From Janthinobacterium sp. CG3 (GTDB taxonomy: Bacteria > Pseudomonadota > Gammaproteobacteria > Burkholderiales > Burkholderiaceae_D), in the NCBI RefSeq assembly GCF_000344615.1, contig NZ_KB467824.1:5343125-5407124 (forward strand): 64,000 bases of DNA. The letters are read 5' to 3'. This document shows, one piece after another, positions 45,599 through 57,891 of the stretch (position 1 is the stretch's first letter; every line of letters begins with the position of its first letter). The position numbers and the translations under genes were made by a program. The notes beneath the pieces were generated by a model. The model was not told where the DNA came from and made no database searches. It was given only the letters and a program-made list of their open reading frames with translations.

Positions 45599-46668
45599 AC
45601 CGCCGCCTCCGCGCCGGCGCCGCAGTCGCGCAGCACCAATACGCCGACGTCGTCGCGCCCGCGGCCGAAGTCGCGGTACAGCAGCGCGGCGATGATGCCC
45701 GGGTGGCAGCGCTCCAGGCCGGGGTAGTGGTCGAGGTTCCAGCGCGTGCCGACGCCGTCCGAATGCAGCACCAGCGTGGCGCCGGCGTGCCACGGCAAGG
45801 CGAATTCCTGCACCTTGCGCAGGTTGCTGCCGACGATGCCGTTGTGCGACAGCAGGTGGCGCCGGGCGGCGCCGTCGAAGACGCAGCCGGCGATGTTGCC
45901 GACCCCGGCGAAGCGCAGCTGCGCCGCGCCGAGGTCGATGCGGGCGATCGCCAGCGCCGCGCCGCGGCTGCCGTGCAGCGCCGCGTGCAGGCGTTGCAGC
46001 AGCGCCGCCGGCGCGCTGGCGCTGTCGCCGGCGGCCGCCGCCAGCGCGGCCTGGGCGGCGGCGGCGGCCTGCGGGCCGTGGCCCAGGCCGTCGGCCACCA
46101 GCAGCGTCAGGCTGTCGCGCCCGGGCGTGGCCAGCCAGGCGTCGCCGCATTCCTGCTCGCCGGGCAGGGGCAGGCAGACCGCGCCGAGTTGGAACAGCGG
46201 CGCCGGCGGAAGCGGCGCCGGCGGAAGCGGCGCCGCGCCCCACAGCGCCATGCGCAGCACGGTGCCGCGCTCGGGCGCGGTGTAGGCGTCGAATTCGTGC
46301 GCCAGGCGGCGCATCGCGCCCAGGCCGACGCCGTAGCTGCCGGCGGTGGAATGGCCGTCCTGCATCTGGCGGGCCAGGTTGGCGATGCCGGGGCCGGCGT
46401 CGAGCGCCGTCACCTCGACGCCGAGGACGGCGGCGCCGCCGCCGTCATACCCGTACAAGGGGCGCAGCAGGATTTCGCCGTGGCCGGCGTGCTTGACGAT
46501 GTTGGTGGCCGCCTCGGTGACCAGCAGGGCCAGTTGGCCGACGCGCACCTCGTCCCAGCCGAGCCGGCGGCCCAGTTCGTTGCCGGCGCGCCGCGCCGCC
46601 GCCACTTCGCTCGGCTCGCCGATGCGGTAGTTGTGTTGCGGCCCGGCCAGGTTTAAAAGAGTGTCCAT
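45595..46668 (-). CDS. RsbT/RsbW-like ATPase fused to a SpoIIE-type phosphatase
   Basis: 357 residues. Residues ~10-145 are a GHKL ATPase: LVTEAATNIVKHAGHGEI (N box) and SYGVGLGAMRRLAHEFD (G2). A Pro-rich hinge (LPPAPLPPAP) leads to a PP2C/SpoIIE-type domain with the metal aspartates in LLVADGLGHG and HSDGVGTRW, as in RsbX. RsbX-type phosphatases reset the stressosome by removing phosphate from RsbR and RsbS. The start overlaps the end of rsbT by 16 bases, and the stop overlaps the following kinase start. The joining of both activities in one chain is typical of gram-negative Rsb modules, but which substrate is bound is inference. Confidence 0.87.
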   Translation of the reverse strand: MDTLLNLAGPQHNYRIGEPSEVAAARRAGNELGRRLGWDEVRVGQLALLVTEAATNIVKHAGHGEILLRPLYGYDGGGAAVLGVEVTALDAGPGIANLARQMQDGHSTAGSYGVGLGAMRRLAHEFDAYTAPERGTVLRMALWGAAPLPPAPLPPAPLFQLGAVCLPLPGEQECGDAWLATPGRDSLTLLVADGLGHGPQAAAAAQAALAAAAGDSASAPAALLQRLHAALHGSRGAALAIARIDLGAAQLRFAGVGNIAGCVFDGAARRHLLSHNGIVGSNLRKVQEFALPWHAGATLVLHSDGVGTRWNLDHYPGLERCHPGIIAALLYRDFGRGRDDVGVLVLRDCGAGAEAAV

Positions 46669-47081
46669 TTGGTTATCGTCACCGTAGTGCCTTTGCCCGT
46701 CGTTGTATCGATACTGAATTCGTCGCAGAGGCGCTTGGCGCCGCTCAGCCCCAGGCCCAGCCCGCCGCCGCTGGTGTAGCCGTCGGTCAGCGCCAGCGCC
46801 ACGTCGGCGATGCCGGGGCCTTCGTCGACGAAACGCAACTCGACGCCGCGGCGCGCGCCGTTGTCGCGCCGCCGCATGTGCGCGCTGCCGCCGCCGCCGT
46901 AGCGCAAGGTGTTGCGCGCCAGTTCGCTGGCGGCGGTGACCATCTTGGTCTGCTCGATCAGGCTGAAGCCGAGCGCCACCAGTTGTTCGCGCACCTGTTG
47001 GCGCAGGCGCACCACGTCCTCGTCGCTGTTCAGCGGCAGCACCGCCGGCAGCGCCGCCGGTTGCGCCGCGGCGGCGTTCAA
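46653..47081 (-). CDS. rsbT: RsbT, stressosome switch kinase
   Basis: 142 residues from a TTG at 47081 that overlaps the rsbS stop (TTGA). The longer frame lies inside rsbS and is not used. N box: TAASELARNTLRYGGGG; G1: VDEGPGIAD; G2: GGGLGLGLSGAKRLCDEF. Length and motifs match RsbT. In the known pathway RsbT sits in the stressosome, phosphorylates RsbS and RsbR on stress, and is then freed to activate a downstream partner. There is no RsbU here; the RsbT-like kinase downstream may take its place. Confidence 0.92.
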   Translation of the reverse strand: MNAAAAQPAALPAVLPLNSDEDVVRLRQQVREQLVALGFSLIEQTKMVTAASELARNTLRYGGGGSAHMRRRDNGARRGVELRFVDEGPGIADVALALTDGYTSGGGLGLGLSGAKRLCDEFSIDTTTGKGTTVTITKWTLF

Positions 47082-47437
47082 AACGGCGCCTCGCGCCGCA
47101 ACAGCTTGATGCCGGCGTCGACGTTGAGCGCGGTGCGCACGCCGTCCAGCGTCAACCCCAGTTCGACCAGCGTGATGGCGACGGCCGGGCGCATGCCCAC
47201 CAGCACGGTGCGGGCGTCGAGGATCTTCGCCATCGCCGCGGTGTTGCTGATCATGCGGCCGATGAAGGAGTCGACCATGTCGAGCGCGGAAATGTCGATC
47301 AGCACGCCGCGCGCGCGGTCCTTGACGATGCGCTCGGTCAGGTCGTCCTGCAGCGTCATGGCGAGCCGGTCGTGCATGTCGACCTGGATCGTCACCAGCA
47401 GCAGCGTGCCCATTTTCAAGATCGGGATGCGGTCCAT
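47078..47437 (-). CDS. rsbS: RsbS, stressosome STAS scaffold
   Basis: 119 residues: a single STAS domain. MDRIPILKMGTLLLVTIQVD is the RsbS start, and SALDMVDSFIGRMI carries the conserved serine (DSF) phosphorylated by RsbT in Bacillus. NVDAGIKLLRREAPF at the end is also typical. RsbS forms the core shell together with RsbR and binds RsbT when unphosphorylated. It starts 9 bases after the rsbR stop and overlaps rsbT. Confidence 0.93.
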   Translation of the reverse strand: MDRIPILKMGTLLLVTIQVDMHDRLAMTLQDDLTERIVKDRARGVLIDISALDMVDSFIGRMISNTAAMAKILDARTVLVGMRPAVAITLVELGLTLDGVRTALNVDAGIKLLRREAPF

Positions 47438-47446
47438 GCGCGCCTC

Positions 47447-48310
47447 CTAGTCGGGTTCCGAATAACTGATGGTCGAGCCGGTGCGTTTCAGCGCCACCAC
47501 GAAGGCGTCGGCCAGCGTGGCCTTGGTGGTCACGTCCTCCAGGTTGACGCCCAGGTGCACGATGGTTTGGGCGATCTGCGGGCGGATGCCGCTGATGATG
47601 CAATCGGCGCCCATCAGGCGCGCCGCGGCGATGGTCTTGAGCAAATGCTGGGCCACCAGCGTGTCGACCGTCGGCACGCCGGTGATGTCGATGATGGCGA
47701 TCGAGGCGCCGGTGTCTACGATTTTTTGCAACAGGCTTTCCATGACGACCTGGGTGCGGGCGCTGTCGAGCGTGCCGATCAGCGGCAGCGCCAGCACGTT
47801 TTTCCACAGTTGCACCACCGGCGTCGACAGTTCCAGCAATTCCTGCTGCTGGCGCAAGATCACCTGTTCGCGCGCCTTCTGGTAGACCTCGACGGTGTAC
47901 AGGCCGAGCTGGTCGAACAGCGCGCTGGTGTAGGCGCTCTCGGCGACGATGGCGGCGGGGTCGCCGGCCAGTTCGGCGCGCAGGTGGGCGAACAGCGGCT
48001 CCTTCAGCGAAAACACGAAGCTGGCCGTTTCAATCGACGAAAAGCCCTGGCGCACGCGCGCCTGCGACAGCTCGCTGAGCAGGTGGCGGGTGTCGTCCCA
48101 CGCCGGCCCTTCGATGTCGCTGCTGGCGCCCTGGCGTATCGCCTGCGCCAGCAGCGGCAGCAACTGCCCGGCCTGCTCGCGCAACTGCGCCTCGGCCGCC
48201 TTGTCGCGGCGGATCATGCGCGCCATCATGCCGGCCAGCCAGCCTTCGAGCAGGCTGTTCTGGTGTTGTTCGATGATGGCGCCTAATTGCGTGGTGGTGT
48301 AGTGGTTCAT
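47447..48310 (-). CDS. rsbR: RsbR, stressosome sensor with N-terminal RsbRD-type and C-terminal STAS domains
   Basis: 287 residues from the ATG at 48310, which follows GAGGA. The frame is open further upstream but without support. Residues ~1-155 form an all-helical RsbRD-N-like sensor domain (QNSLLEGWLAGMMARMIRRD). Residues ~165-287 form a STAS domain with IIDITGVPTVDTLVAQHL and GIRPQIAQTIVHLG, which hold the two threonines equivalent to Thr171 and Thr205 of Bacillus RsbRA. The sensor domain is not globin-like. In the known system RsbR turrets sense the stress; what this one senses is unknown. Confidence 0.9.
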   Translation of the reverse strand: MNHYTTTQLGAIIEQHQNSLLEGWLAGMMARMIRRDKAAEAQLREQAGQLLPLLAQAIRQGASSDIEGPAWDDTRHLLSELSQARVRQGFSSIETASFVFSLKEPLFAHLRAELAGDPAAIVAESAYTSALFDQLGLYTVEVYQKAREQVILRQQQELLELSTPVVQLWKNVLALPLIGTLDSARTQVVMESLLQKIVDTGASIAIIDITGVPTVDTLVAQHLLKTIAAARLMGADCIISGIRPQIAQTIVHLGVNLEDVTTKATLADAFVVALKRTGSTISYSEPD

Positions 48311-48483
48311 GCTGTTCCTCGGGGCGGCGCCGGCTGGCGGCGCCGTCGCGCCGCCTCGCCTCAGCGATGCTGCTGTCGCCGGGGTTGGCGCGGCCTGCTC
48401 GGCCGCGGGGTGGCGCGCCGCCGGTCGCGGACGGCGCGAATACACATCGCGGGCACCGGCGCGGCGGCGCGGTACAAGCGGAC

Positions 48484-48885
48484 TTAGCGCCCGCTGGTGG
48501 CGTAAAAACCGTGCACTTCGGTGGCCCAGGCCTGGTTGGCCATGTCGGGCCAGCGATCGGTGTCGAAGCCGGGCGCCGTCTCGAAGCGCTGCTGGTCGAT
48601 GTTCAGTGTAAAGCGCTTGTTGACGGTGTCCAGCGTCAGCGCCTCCCACGGCACGGCGAAGAGCTTTTCGCCGATGGTGAAGACGCCGCCGCGCGACATG
48701 ACCGCGTAGGCGATTTTTCCCGAGCGCATGTCCAGCATGATTTCCTTGATCTCGCCCAGGTGCTCGTCCTTCAGATTGTGGACGTGGTCGCCGATCAGCG
48801 TGTCGGCGCCCATCAGTTCCGGGCCCGGGCCTTTGTGGCCGGTGTCCACATACATTCCATATACGTCGCGTTCTTCGTAGCTCAT
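48484..48885 (-). CDS. PRC-barrel domain protein
   Basis: 133 residues from the ATG at 48885, which follows GGAGG at good spacing. A PRC-barrel core covers ~30-100 (TLIGDHVHNLKDEHLGEIKE, SGKIAYAVMSRGGVFTIGE, LFAVPWEALTLD). There is no signal peptide or membrane helix. Such proteins are often stress-linked and adapt RNA, photosynthetic or membrane complexes, but the role here is unknown. It lies upstream of the stressosome genes on the same strand, separated from rsbR by about 170 bases, so a link to that module is possible. Confidence 0.85.
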   Translation of the reverse strand: MSYEERDVYGMYVDTGHKGPGPELMGADTLIGDHVHNLKDEHLGEIKEIMLDMRSGKIAYAVMSRGGVFTIGEKLFAVPWEALTLDTVNKRFTLNIDQQRFETAPGFDTDRWPDMANQAWATEVHGFYATSGR

Positions 48886-49153
48886 GGTGACCTCCGTGGT
48901 GAAAGACGTGAGAGTGCCTGCGCGGCGGAAAAGTTTCTGTTCGCTGACGCACACATATATATCTGATCGGGAATGGGCGGCATGCGCGCGGCGCGCCCCG
49001 GCGCCGCCCGGTGTGGGCTAAGCTGGGTGCATGGCGGGGCGGCCGGGAAACGCGGCGGCCCGACGATGTTGTGCGCTTGCAGCATGGAGGCCGGGGTTGG
49101 CCGCGGTTTGACGGATTTTTCCGCGCCGGGCGGGAACGCCGGGCGGTCTTTAG

Positions 49154-51747
<2,594 letters not shown>

Positions 51748-51797
51748 TCTTGCAAGCTGGACTCCCCCGGCGCGGCGCCGCGCCGGGAATACCCTGA

Positions 51798-53150
<1,353 letters not shown>

Positions 53151-53158
53151 TTCACCTC

Positions 53159-53186
53159 AACCGGCCGGATTGTACTCCGGCCGGTT
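53159..53186 (+). terminator. Hairpin between eno and ftsB
   Basis: AACCGGCCGGA (53159-53169) and TCCGGCCGGTT (53176-53186) form a perfect 11-bp stem with a 6-base loop. The tail TTCATT is only mildly T-rich and the ftsB start lies nine bases beyond, so partial termination or RNA stabilisation are both possible. Confidence 0.6.
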
Positions 53187-53194
53187 TCATTCCC

Positions 53195-53548
53195 ATGCGT
53201 CTGATTACGCTCGCACTCGCGGCCCTGCTGTTGTTGATTCAATTCCCGCTGTGGATAGGCAAAGGGGGATGGTTGCGCGTGTCCGACCTGGAAAACCAGG
53301 TGGAAATGGCGCAAAAGAAGAATGTGGAACTGAAAGCCCGCAACGCCAAACTCGATTCCGAAGTGCGCGATCTGGAAGACGGCACCGGAGCGGTCGAGGA
53401 GCGTGCCCGTTTTGAACTGGGCATGGTCAAGAAAAACGAAATTTTCGTGCAAATCGTCGGCAAGGGCCAGACCCCGCCGATTGTGTCCGCCGCGGCCACC
53501 GCCCCGGCGCCGGCTGTAAGCACCGGCAACGCGCCCGCGCCACACTGA
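53195..53548 (+). CDS. ftsB: Cell division protein FtsB
   Basis: 117 residues. One N-terminal membrane helix ([20 protein letters not shown]) is followed by [19 protein letters not shown], a leucine-zipper-like coiled coil, and the FtsB element [20 protein letters not shown]. An Ala/Pro tail closes it. FtsB forms a complex with FtsL and FtsQ at the division septum. Position after eno is the classic context. Confidence 0.95.
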   Translation: MRLITLALAALLLLIQFPLWIGKGGWLRVSDLENQVEMAQKKNVELKARNAKLDSEVRDLEDGTGAVEERARFELGMVKKNEIFVQIVGKGQTPPIVSAAATAPAPAVSTGNAPAPH

Positions 53549-53619
53549 CGTTAGCCCCGGAGGACGGAGGAAGCAATGTTCGACTCTCGTCCCGGAGGGC
53601 TCAACTGTACTACCTGCCT

Positions 53620-53661
53620 GCCTACTATTTGCTGCCTACTACTTGCTGCCTACGACTTGCC
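53620..53661. repeat. Three 14-bp tandem repeats
   Basis: GCCTACTATTTGCT (53620-53633), GCCTACTACTTGCT (53634-53647) and GCCTACGACTTGCC (53648-53661) follow each other without gaps, and a partial fourth unit (GCTTACCTGCT) follows. They lie in the gap between the convergent ftsB gene and the hypothetical gene at 53707. No function is visible. Confidence 0.75.
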
Positions 53662-53706
53662 GCTTACCTGCTGTATTTCCAACACTGCTCAATTAAACAA
53701 AACGAC

Positions 53707-54000
53707 TTAACCGCGCGACGCCATGAAACGCAACTCGGCCGACAGGTTAGGCATGCTCGACTCGTGACGGTTCGCTTCGGCGTACAGCGCGGCGATATCG
53801 CGTGCGCGTTGACGCGGCGACGGCTTGGTGGCGGCGCGCGACGCGCGGCTGCTTGCGCCGGCGTCCTTGACGGCCAATTCCTGGTACGGCTTGACGGCCA
53901 GCAGCGCTGACAGCAGCGAGCGGGCGGCGGCGCCGACTTGGCTCAGGTAGCCGCTCGATGGGGTTGATTGGGCGGCGAAGTTGTTGGTGATCGTGGACAT
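53707..54000 (-). CDS. Hypothetical small protein
   Basis: 97 residues from the ATG at 54000, which follows AAGGAG with seven-base spacing. The sequence is Ala/Ser-rich with no signal peptide or membrane helix. It starts MSTITNNFAAQSTPSSGYLS and later has RQRARDIAALYAEANRHESS, likely a helix, and LSAELRFMASRG at the end. I do not recognise the family; small proteins of this form occur in Oxalobacteraceae-like genomes. The upstream region is AT-rich and probably holds its promoter. It is convergent with ftsB. Confidence 0.7.
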   Translation of the reverse strand: MSTITNNFAAQSTPSSGYLSQVGAAARSLLSALLAVKPYQELAVKDAGASSRASRAATKPSPRQRARDIAALYAEANRHESSMPNLSAELRFMASRG

Positions 54001-54235
54001 GGTGTGACTCCTTAAGATAGAGGGGATGCTGCATTGCACAATATCGGAGTCGCGGTTATACGTCCAATTCCCTTTTCAAATTTCAGAAATTCACAATGCA
54101 CATAATGGGGGCGTAGATGCGCCTTTTTGGTGCGTAAAAATATACTCGTGCGTGACAATTTTTTTGCCGCCGCGGCGGGCGTGGCGGCTGGGGCGGAGCG
54201 CCCCGGCCCGAGGCCGGGCGGGGCGCTTGGAAGGC

Positions 54236-55201
54236 TTAGTGCTTGACGGCGCTGGCGCTGATCAGCGCTTCGGCGGGCGCGTCGGTGACAAACAGTTGCG
54301 CGCAGTCGACCTTGTCGAAGGCGTAGCGCTGGCCGCAGAAGTCGCAGTTGACGCTGACTTCGCCGAATTCATCGAGGGTGCCGTCGACCTCGGGCTGGCC
54401 CAGCATCTTCAACATATTGCCGACCTTTTCGCGGGTGCACGAGCAATGGAAGCTCGGGTGGGTCGGCTCGAACACGCGGATGGTTTCCTCCCAGAACAGG
54501 CGCTGCATCAGCGTGTCGATATCGGTCGACAGCATCTCCTCCGGCTTCAGCGTGGACGCCAGCATCACCGCGCGGTTCCAGGTGTCCAGCGCGTCCTCCT
54601 CGGACAGCGGCACCGCCTCGGCCTTGCCGCCGTGGTGCGGCAGCTTTTGCAGCAACAGGCCGCGCGAGGTGGTGTCGTTGGTGGCCAGCCACAGCCGGGT
54701 GTCGAGCTGCTCGGAGCGCAGCATGTAATTCTCGATCACCGTCGCCAGGTCGTCGCCGTCGAGCGGCACGATGCCCTGGTAGGGTTGCTGGCCCGGCATC
54801 TTGTCGTTCGGGTCGAGGGTGATGATGAAGCGGCCGTTGCCGTTGGCGTTGAGCAGCGCCGGCACCGTCGCGTCGTCGGCGATCTGCGCCTTCGGGTCGA
54901 GCTTGGCGGTGGCGCGCAGGCGCAGTTCGGCGTCGCACTCGACCACCATCAGGCGCACCGGACCGTCGCCGTGGATTTGCATGATGATCGAACCGTTGAA
55001 CTTCAGGTTGGCCGACAGCAGGGCGGCGGCGGCCACCATTTCGCCCAGCACCGCCTGCACCGCCGGCGGGTAGCTGTTGTGCGACAGCGTCTCGCGCCAG
55101 GTGGCGGAGATGTCGATGAACTCGCCGCGCACGGCCGCGTTATCGAAAATAAATTTTTGCAGCGTGTCGATGCCGGCGTCTGTCTTTACGTCTGTCGTCA
55201 T
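54236..55201 (-). CDS. hslO: Redox-regulated chaperone Hsp33
   Basis: 321 residues. The N-terminal body has EFIDISATWRETL and VLGEMVAAAALLSANLKF. The C-terminal zinc switch has the four cysteines in HCSC and CDFC (CxC and CxxC, with about 30 residues between). Oxidation of these thiols releases zinc and activates the holdase. Family length is usually ~290-300, so the protein is slightly long. It starts six bases after the stop of the gamma-carbonic anhydrase gene, so the two are one transcript. A GC-rich stem (54198-54226) follows the stop. Confidence 0.96.
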   Translation of the reverse strand: MTTDVKTDAGIDTLQKFIFDNAAVRGEFIDISATWRETLSHNSYPPAVQAVLGEMVAAAALLSANLKFNGSIIMQIHGDGPVRLMVVECDAELRLRATAKLDPKAQIADDATVPALLNANGNGRFIITLDPNDKMPGQQPYQGIVPLDGDDLATVIENYMLRSEQLDTRLWLATNDTTSRGLLLQKLPHHGGKAEAVPLSEEDALDTWNRAVMLASTLKPEEMLSTDIDTLMQRLFWEETIRVFEPTHPSFHCSCTREKVGNMLKMLGQPEVDGTLDEFGEVSVNCDFCGQRYAFDKVDCAQLFVTDAPAEALISASAVKH

Positions 55202-55207
55202 TGTTTC

Positions 55208-55732
55208 TTATCCAATCTTTGTAAGTTGCGTCTTGAACAGCTGGGCGCGCTGCACATAACTGGCGGCGTTGCCCTGCAAACGCGTGATGTCTTCCGGCGT
55301 CAGCGGCCGCACCGCCTTCGCCGGCGAGCCGATGATTAACATATTGTCGGGAAATTCCTTGCCCTCCGTCACCAGGGCGCCGGCGCCGACCAGGCAGCCC
55401 TTGCCGATTTTGGCGCCGTTCAGCACCACCGCCTGGATGCCGATCAGCGCGCCGTCGCCAATGCTGCAGCCGTGCAGCATGGCTTGGTGGCCGACCGTCA
55501 CGTTCTTGCCTATCGACAAGGGAAAACCCATGTCGGTGTGCAGCACCGACGATTCCTGCACATTGCTATTCTCGCCAATGGTGATACGCTCGTTGTCGCC
55601 GCGCAGCGTCACGCCGAACCACACAGAGGCGTTGGCCCCGACGCTGACCTTGCCGATCACGGTGGCGGTGTCGGCGATGAAGGCGGACGCGTCAATATGC
55701 GGCGCGTGCTCGCCCAATTGGTAGATGGTCAT
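55208..55732 (-). CDS. Gamma-carbonic anhydrase family protein (left-handed beta-helix)
   Basis: 174 residues from the ATG at 55732; the longer frame has no support. [14 protein letters not shown] is the usual start. Hexapeptide repeats build a left-handed beta-helix, and the zinc histidines lie in SSVLHTD and [12 protein letters not shown], spaced as in the CaiE/YrdA/Cam group. Metal-binding residues are kept, but carbonic anhydrase activity of the YrdA-like members is often weak or absent. It is the first gene of a two-gene unit with hslO. Confidence 0.9.
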   Translation of the reverse strand: MTIYQLGEHAPHIDASAFIADTATVIGKVSVGANASVWFGVTLRGDNERITIGENSNVQESSVLHTDMGFPLSIGKNVTVGHQAMLHGCSIGDGALIGIQAVVLNGAKIGKGCLVGAGALVTEGKEFPDNMLIIGSPAKAVRPLTPEDITRLQGNAASYVQRAQLFKTQLTKIG

Positions 55733-55902
55733 GGTGGGGTCCGGTGAACGTTGGAATCGCGCTATTTTACGCCCTCGCCGGCATTTCCCGTCCGGCAAGC
55801 GCAATTCTGTATAATGGAACGATCGTGCTTTTATATTCGGGTTTATTGTAGCGCGTCGCCGGTCGTTGGCGGCGCCTTTGTTACTTTCAAGGTGGAACCA
55901 TT

Positions 55903-56778
55903 ATGCAACTGTCTCGCTCCGAAATGATCACCGTGCGCGGCTTGCGCACCCATGTCCGGCACTGGGGCCGCGAGGGCGCGCCCAAGTTGTTCATGCTACA
56001 CGGCTGGATGGACGTGTCGGCCTCGTTCCAGTTCGTCGTCGACGCGCTGCAGGGCGACTGGCATGTGATCGCCCCGGATTGGCGTGGCTTCGGCCTGAGC
56101 GAGCGGCCGCGCGCCGACACCTATTGGTTCCCCGACTATGTCGCCGATCTCGACGCGATCCTGCGCCATTATTCGCCCGATCAGGCCGTCAACCTGCTCG
56201 GCCACAGCATGGGCGGCAATGTCATCGGCATCTATGCCGGCGCGCGCCCGGGGCGCATCCGCAAGCTGATCAATCTGGAGGGCTTCGGTTTGCGCTCGAA
56301 CCTGCCCGAGCAGGTGCCGGGCCGCTACGCCAAGTGGCTCGACGAATTGCTCGAGCCGGCCGAGATGCGCAGCTATCCGGACCGCGCCGCGGTCGCCGCG
56401 CGCCTGCAAAAAACCAATCCGCGCCTGTCCGACGAGCGCGCCGAGTACCTGTCGCGCCACTGGGCCGCGCAAAACGCCGCCGGCCAATGGGACATCCTGG
56501 GCGATCCGCAGCATAAGAAGGCCAGCCCCTTGCCCTACCACGTCGAGGATTTCATGGCGTGCTGGAGCGCGATTACCGCGCCGGTGCTGTGGGTCGAGGC
56601 GGCCGATACCAATATGTGGTTGTGGATGGGGCCGAAGGCGGAGGCGCGCATCGAGATCGACCGCCGCCTCGGTTTCCTGCGCGATGTGACGGCGAAGATG
56701 ATCAGCGACGCCGGCCACATGCTGCACCACGACCAGCCGGAGGTGCTGGCGCGGATGGTGGAGGAGTTTTTGGCGTAG
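55903..56778 (+). CDS. Alpha/beta-hydrolase-fold protein
   Basis: 291 residues. LFMLHGWMDVSASFQFVVDA supplies the oxyanion HG motif, VNLLGHSMGGNVIGIYA holds the nucleophile elbow Ser (GHSMGG), and DAGHMLHHDQPEVL holds the catalytic His. The cap domain lies at ~125-200. There is no signal peptide, so the enzyme is cytoplasmic. Esterase, lipase or C-C hydrolase activity cannot be told apart. It stands alone, divergent from the carbonic anhydrase gene, and a perfect 56-bp palindrome follows five bases after the stop. Confidence 0.9.
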   Translation: MQLSRSEMITVRGLRTHVRHWGREGAPKLFMLHGWMDVSASFQFVVDALQGDWHVIAPDWRGFGLSERPRADTYWFPDYVADLDAILRHYSPDQAVNLLGHSMGGNVIGIYAGARPGRIRKLINLEGFGLRSNLPEQVPGRYAKWLDELLEPAEMRSYPDRAAVAARLQKTNPRLSDERAEYLSRHWAAQNAAGQWDILGDPQHKKASPLPYHVEDFMACWSAITAPVLWVEAADTNMWLWMGPKAEARIEIDRRLGFLRDVTAKMISDAGHMLHHDQPEVLARMVEEFLA

Positions 56779-56783
56779 GGGGC

Positions 56784-56839
56784 GGGGACAGACCACGATT
56801 TCCGAGCAACTAGTTGCTCGGAAATCGTGGTCTGTCCCC
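56784..56839. repeat. Perfect 56-bp palindrome
   Basis: Two 28-base arms with no spacer, starting GGGGACAGACC and ending GGTCTGTCCCC, mirror perfectly around AACT/AGTT at 56811/56812. It lies between the hydrolase and the PHP-phosphatase gene. It would fold into a very stable hairpin or cruciform. The same kind of GGGGACAGACC element is known as a dispersed intergenic repeat in related genomes, but I cannot count copies here. Confidence 0.9.
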
Positions 56840-56949
56840 GGTGGCGTGTTGCGCGGGATCAGGCGCGCCGGCGCCGCGTCGTGCGATTTGGACAAGCAGC
56901 GTACAATGAATCCTTACCTCCTGTTCAGCTGACGCTAGGCTTTTTCCGT

Positions 56950-57783
56950 ATGCTTAATGTAGATCTTCATTGTCATTCCAATATTTCCGACGGGGTGCTG
57001 GCGCCGGCCGCCGTGGCCGCCTACGCGCGCAAGGCCGGCGTCGACGTCTGGGCCTTGACCGACCACGACGAGGTCTCGGGCGTCGCCGCCGCGCGCGCCG
57101 CCGCGGCCGGGCATGGCATGCGTTTCGTCGCCGGCGTCGAGATTTCCATCACCTGGGCGCGCGAGACGGTGCATATCGTCGGCCTGCAAATCGACGAGGC
57201 CAACCCGGCGCTGCTGCGCGGCCTGGCCAGCACCCGCTCCGGGCGCGACGCCCGCGGGCGCGACATTTCGGCCCAACTGGCCGCCGCCGGCATCCCCGAC
57301 GCCTACGAGGGCGCGCTGCGCTTCGTCGGCAATCCCGACCTGATGTCGCGCACCCATTTCGCCCGTTACATCGTGGAATGCGGCAAGTGCGCCAACATTC
57401 CCGAGGTGTTCCGCAAATACCTGTCGGAAGGCAAGCCCGGCTATGTCGAGCACCGCTGGGCCACCTTGGCCGAGGCGGTCGGCTGGATCCGCGGCGCCGG
57501 CGGCGTCGCCGTGATCGCCCATCCGGGCCGCTACCGCTTCAGCGACACCGCCGAGGGCGCGCTGTTCGACGAGTTCAAGCAACTGGGCGGCGCCGCCATC
57601 GAAGTCGTCACCGGCAGCCACAGCCCGGACCAGTATCCGCAGTACGCCCGGCTGGCCAACGACTACGGCTTCCTGGCCTCGCGCGGCACCGACTTCCACG
57701 CGCCGGGCGAGTCGCGCGTCGACTTCGCGCAGCTGCCGCCGTTGCCGGGCAACGTCACGCCGGTCTGGCACGACTGGTTTTAG
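56950..57783 (+). CDS. rnm: PHP-domain 5'-3' exoribonuclease / 3',5'-nucleotide phosphatase (RNase AM, YciV/TrpH)
   Basis: 277 residues from the ATG at 56950; MLNVDLHCHSNISDGVL is the typical PHP start, so the longer frame is not used. Metal-binding residues lie in DLHCHSNISDG, ALTDHDEVSG, the Glu of VAGVEIS, IAHPGRYRF and GTDFHAPGE. In E. coli the enzyme removes 5' nucleotides during rRNA maturation and hydrolyses 3',5'-bisphosphates. The downstream yciO gene is also a neighbour of its E. coli homologue; htpX lies between them here. Confidence 0.93.
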   Translation: MLNVDLHCHSNISDGVLAPAAVAAYARKAGVDVWALTDHDEVSGVAAARAAAAGHGMRFVAGVEISITWARETVHIVGLQIDEANPALLRGLASTRSGRDARGRDISAQLAAAGIPDAYEGALRFVGNPDLMSRTHFARYIVECGKCANIPEVFRKYLSEGKPGYVEHRWATLAEAVGWIRGAGGVAVIAHPGRYRFSDTAEGALFDEFKQLGGAAIEVVTGSHSPDQYPQYARLANDYGFLASRGTDFHAPGESRVDFAQLPPLPGNVTPVWHDWF

Positions 57784-57891
57784 CCCGCCGGCGGCGCCGC
57801 TGCGCGCCCGCCGCCTTGTTTTTGGCGGCGCCGCTCCTACCTTATGCTTACGCCGTTGAAGTCTCGGCCACTCACACCGGAGAGCCCCGCC

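Noticed and set aside
45599..46243. N-terminal extension of the RsbT-like hybrid kinase
   Set aside because: This part lies in another frame of the SpoIIE-fusion gene; the ATGA overlap at 45598 gives a natural start.
53620..53661. CRISPR array
   Set aside because: The repeats are 14 bases and directly adjacent, with no spacers.
54198..54226. GC-rich stem after hslO as a Rho-independent terminator
   Set aside because: On the minus strand the stem is followed by an A-run rather than a U-run, so it was not listed as a terminator.
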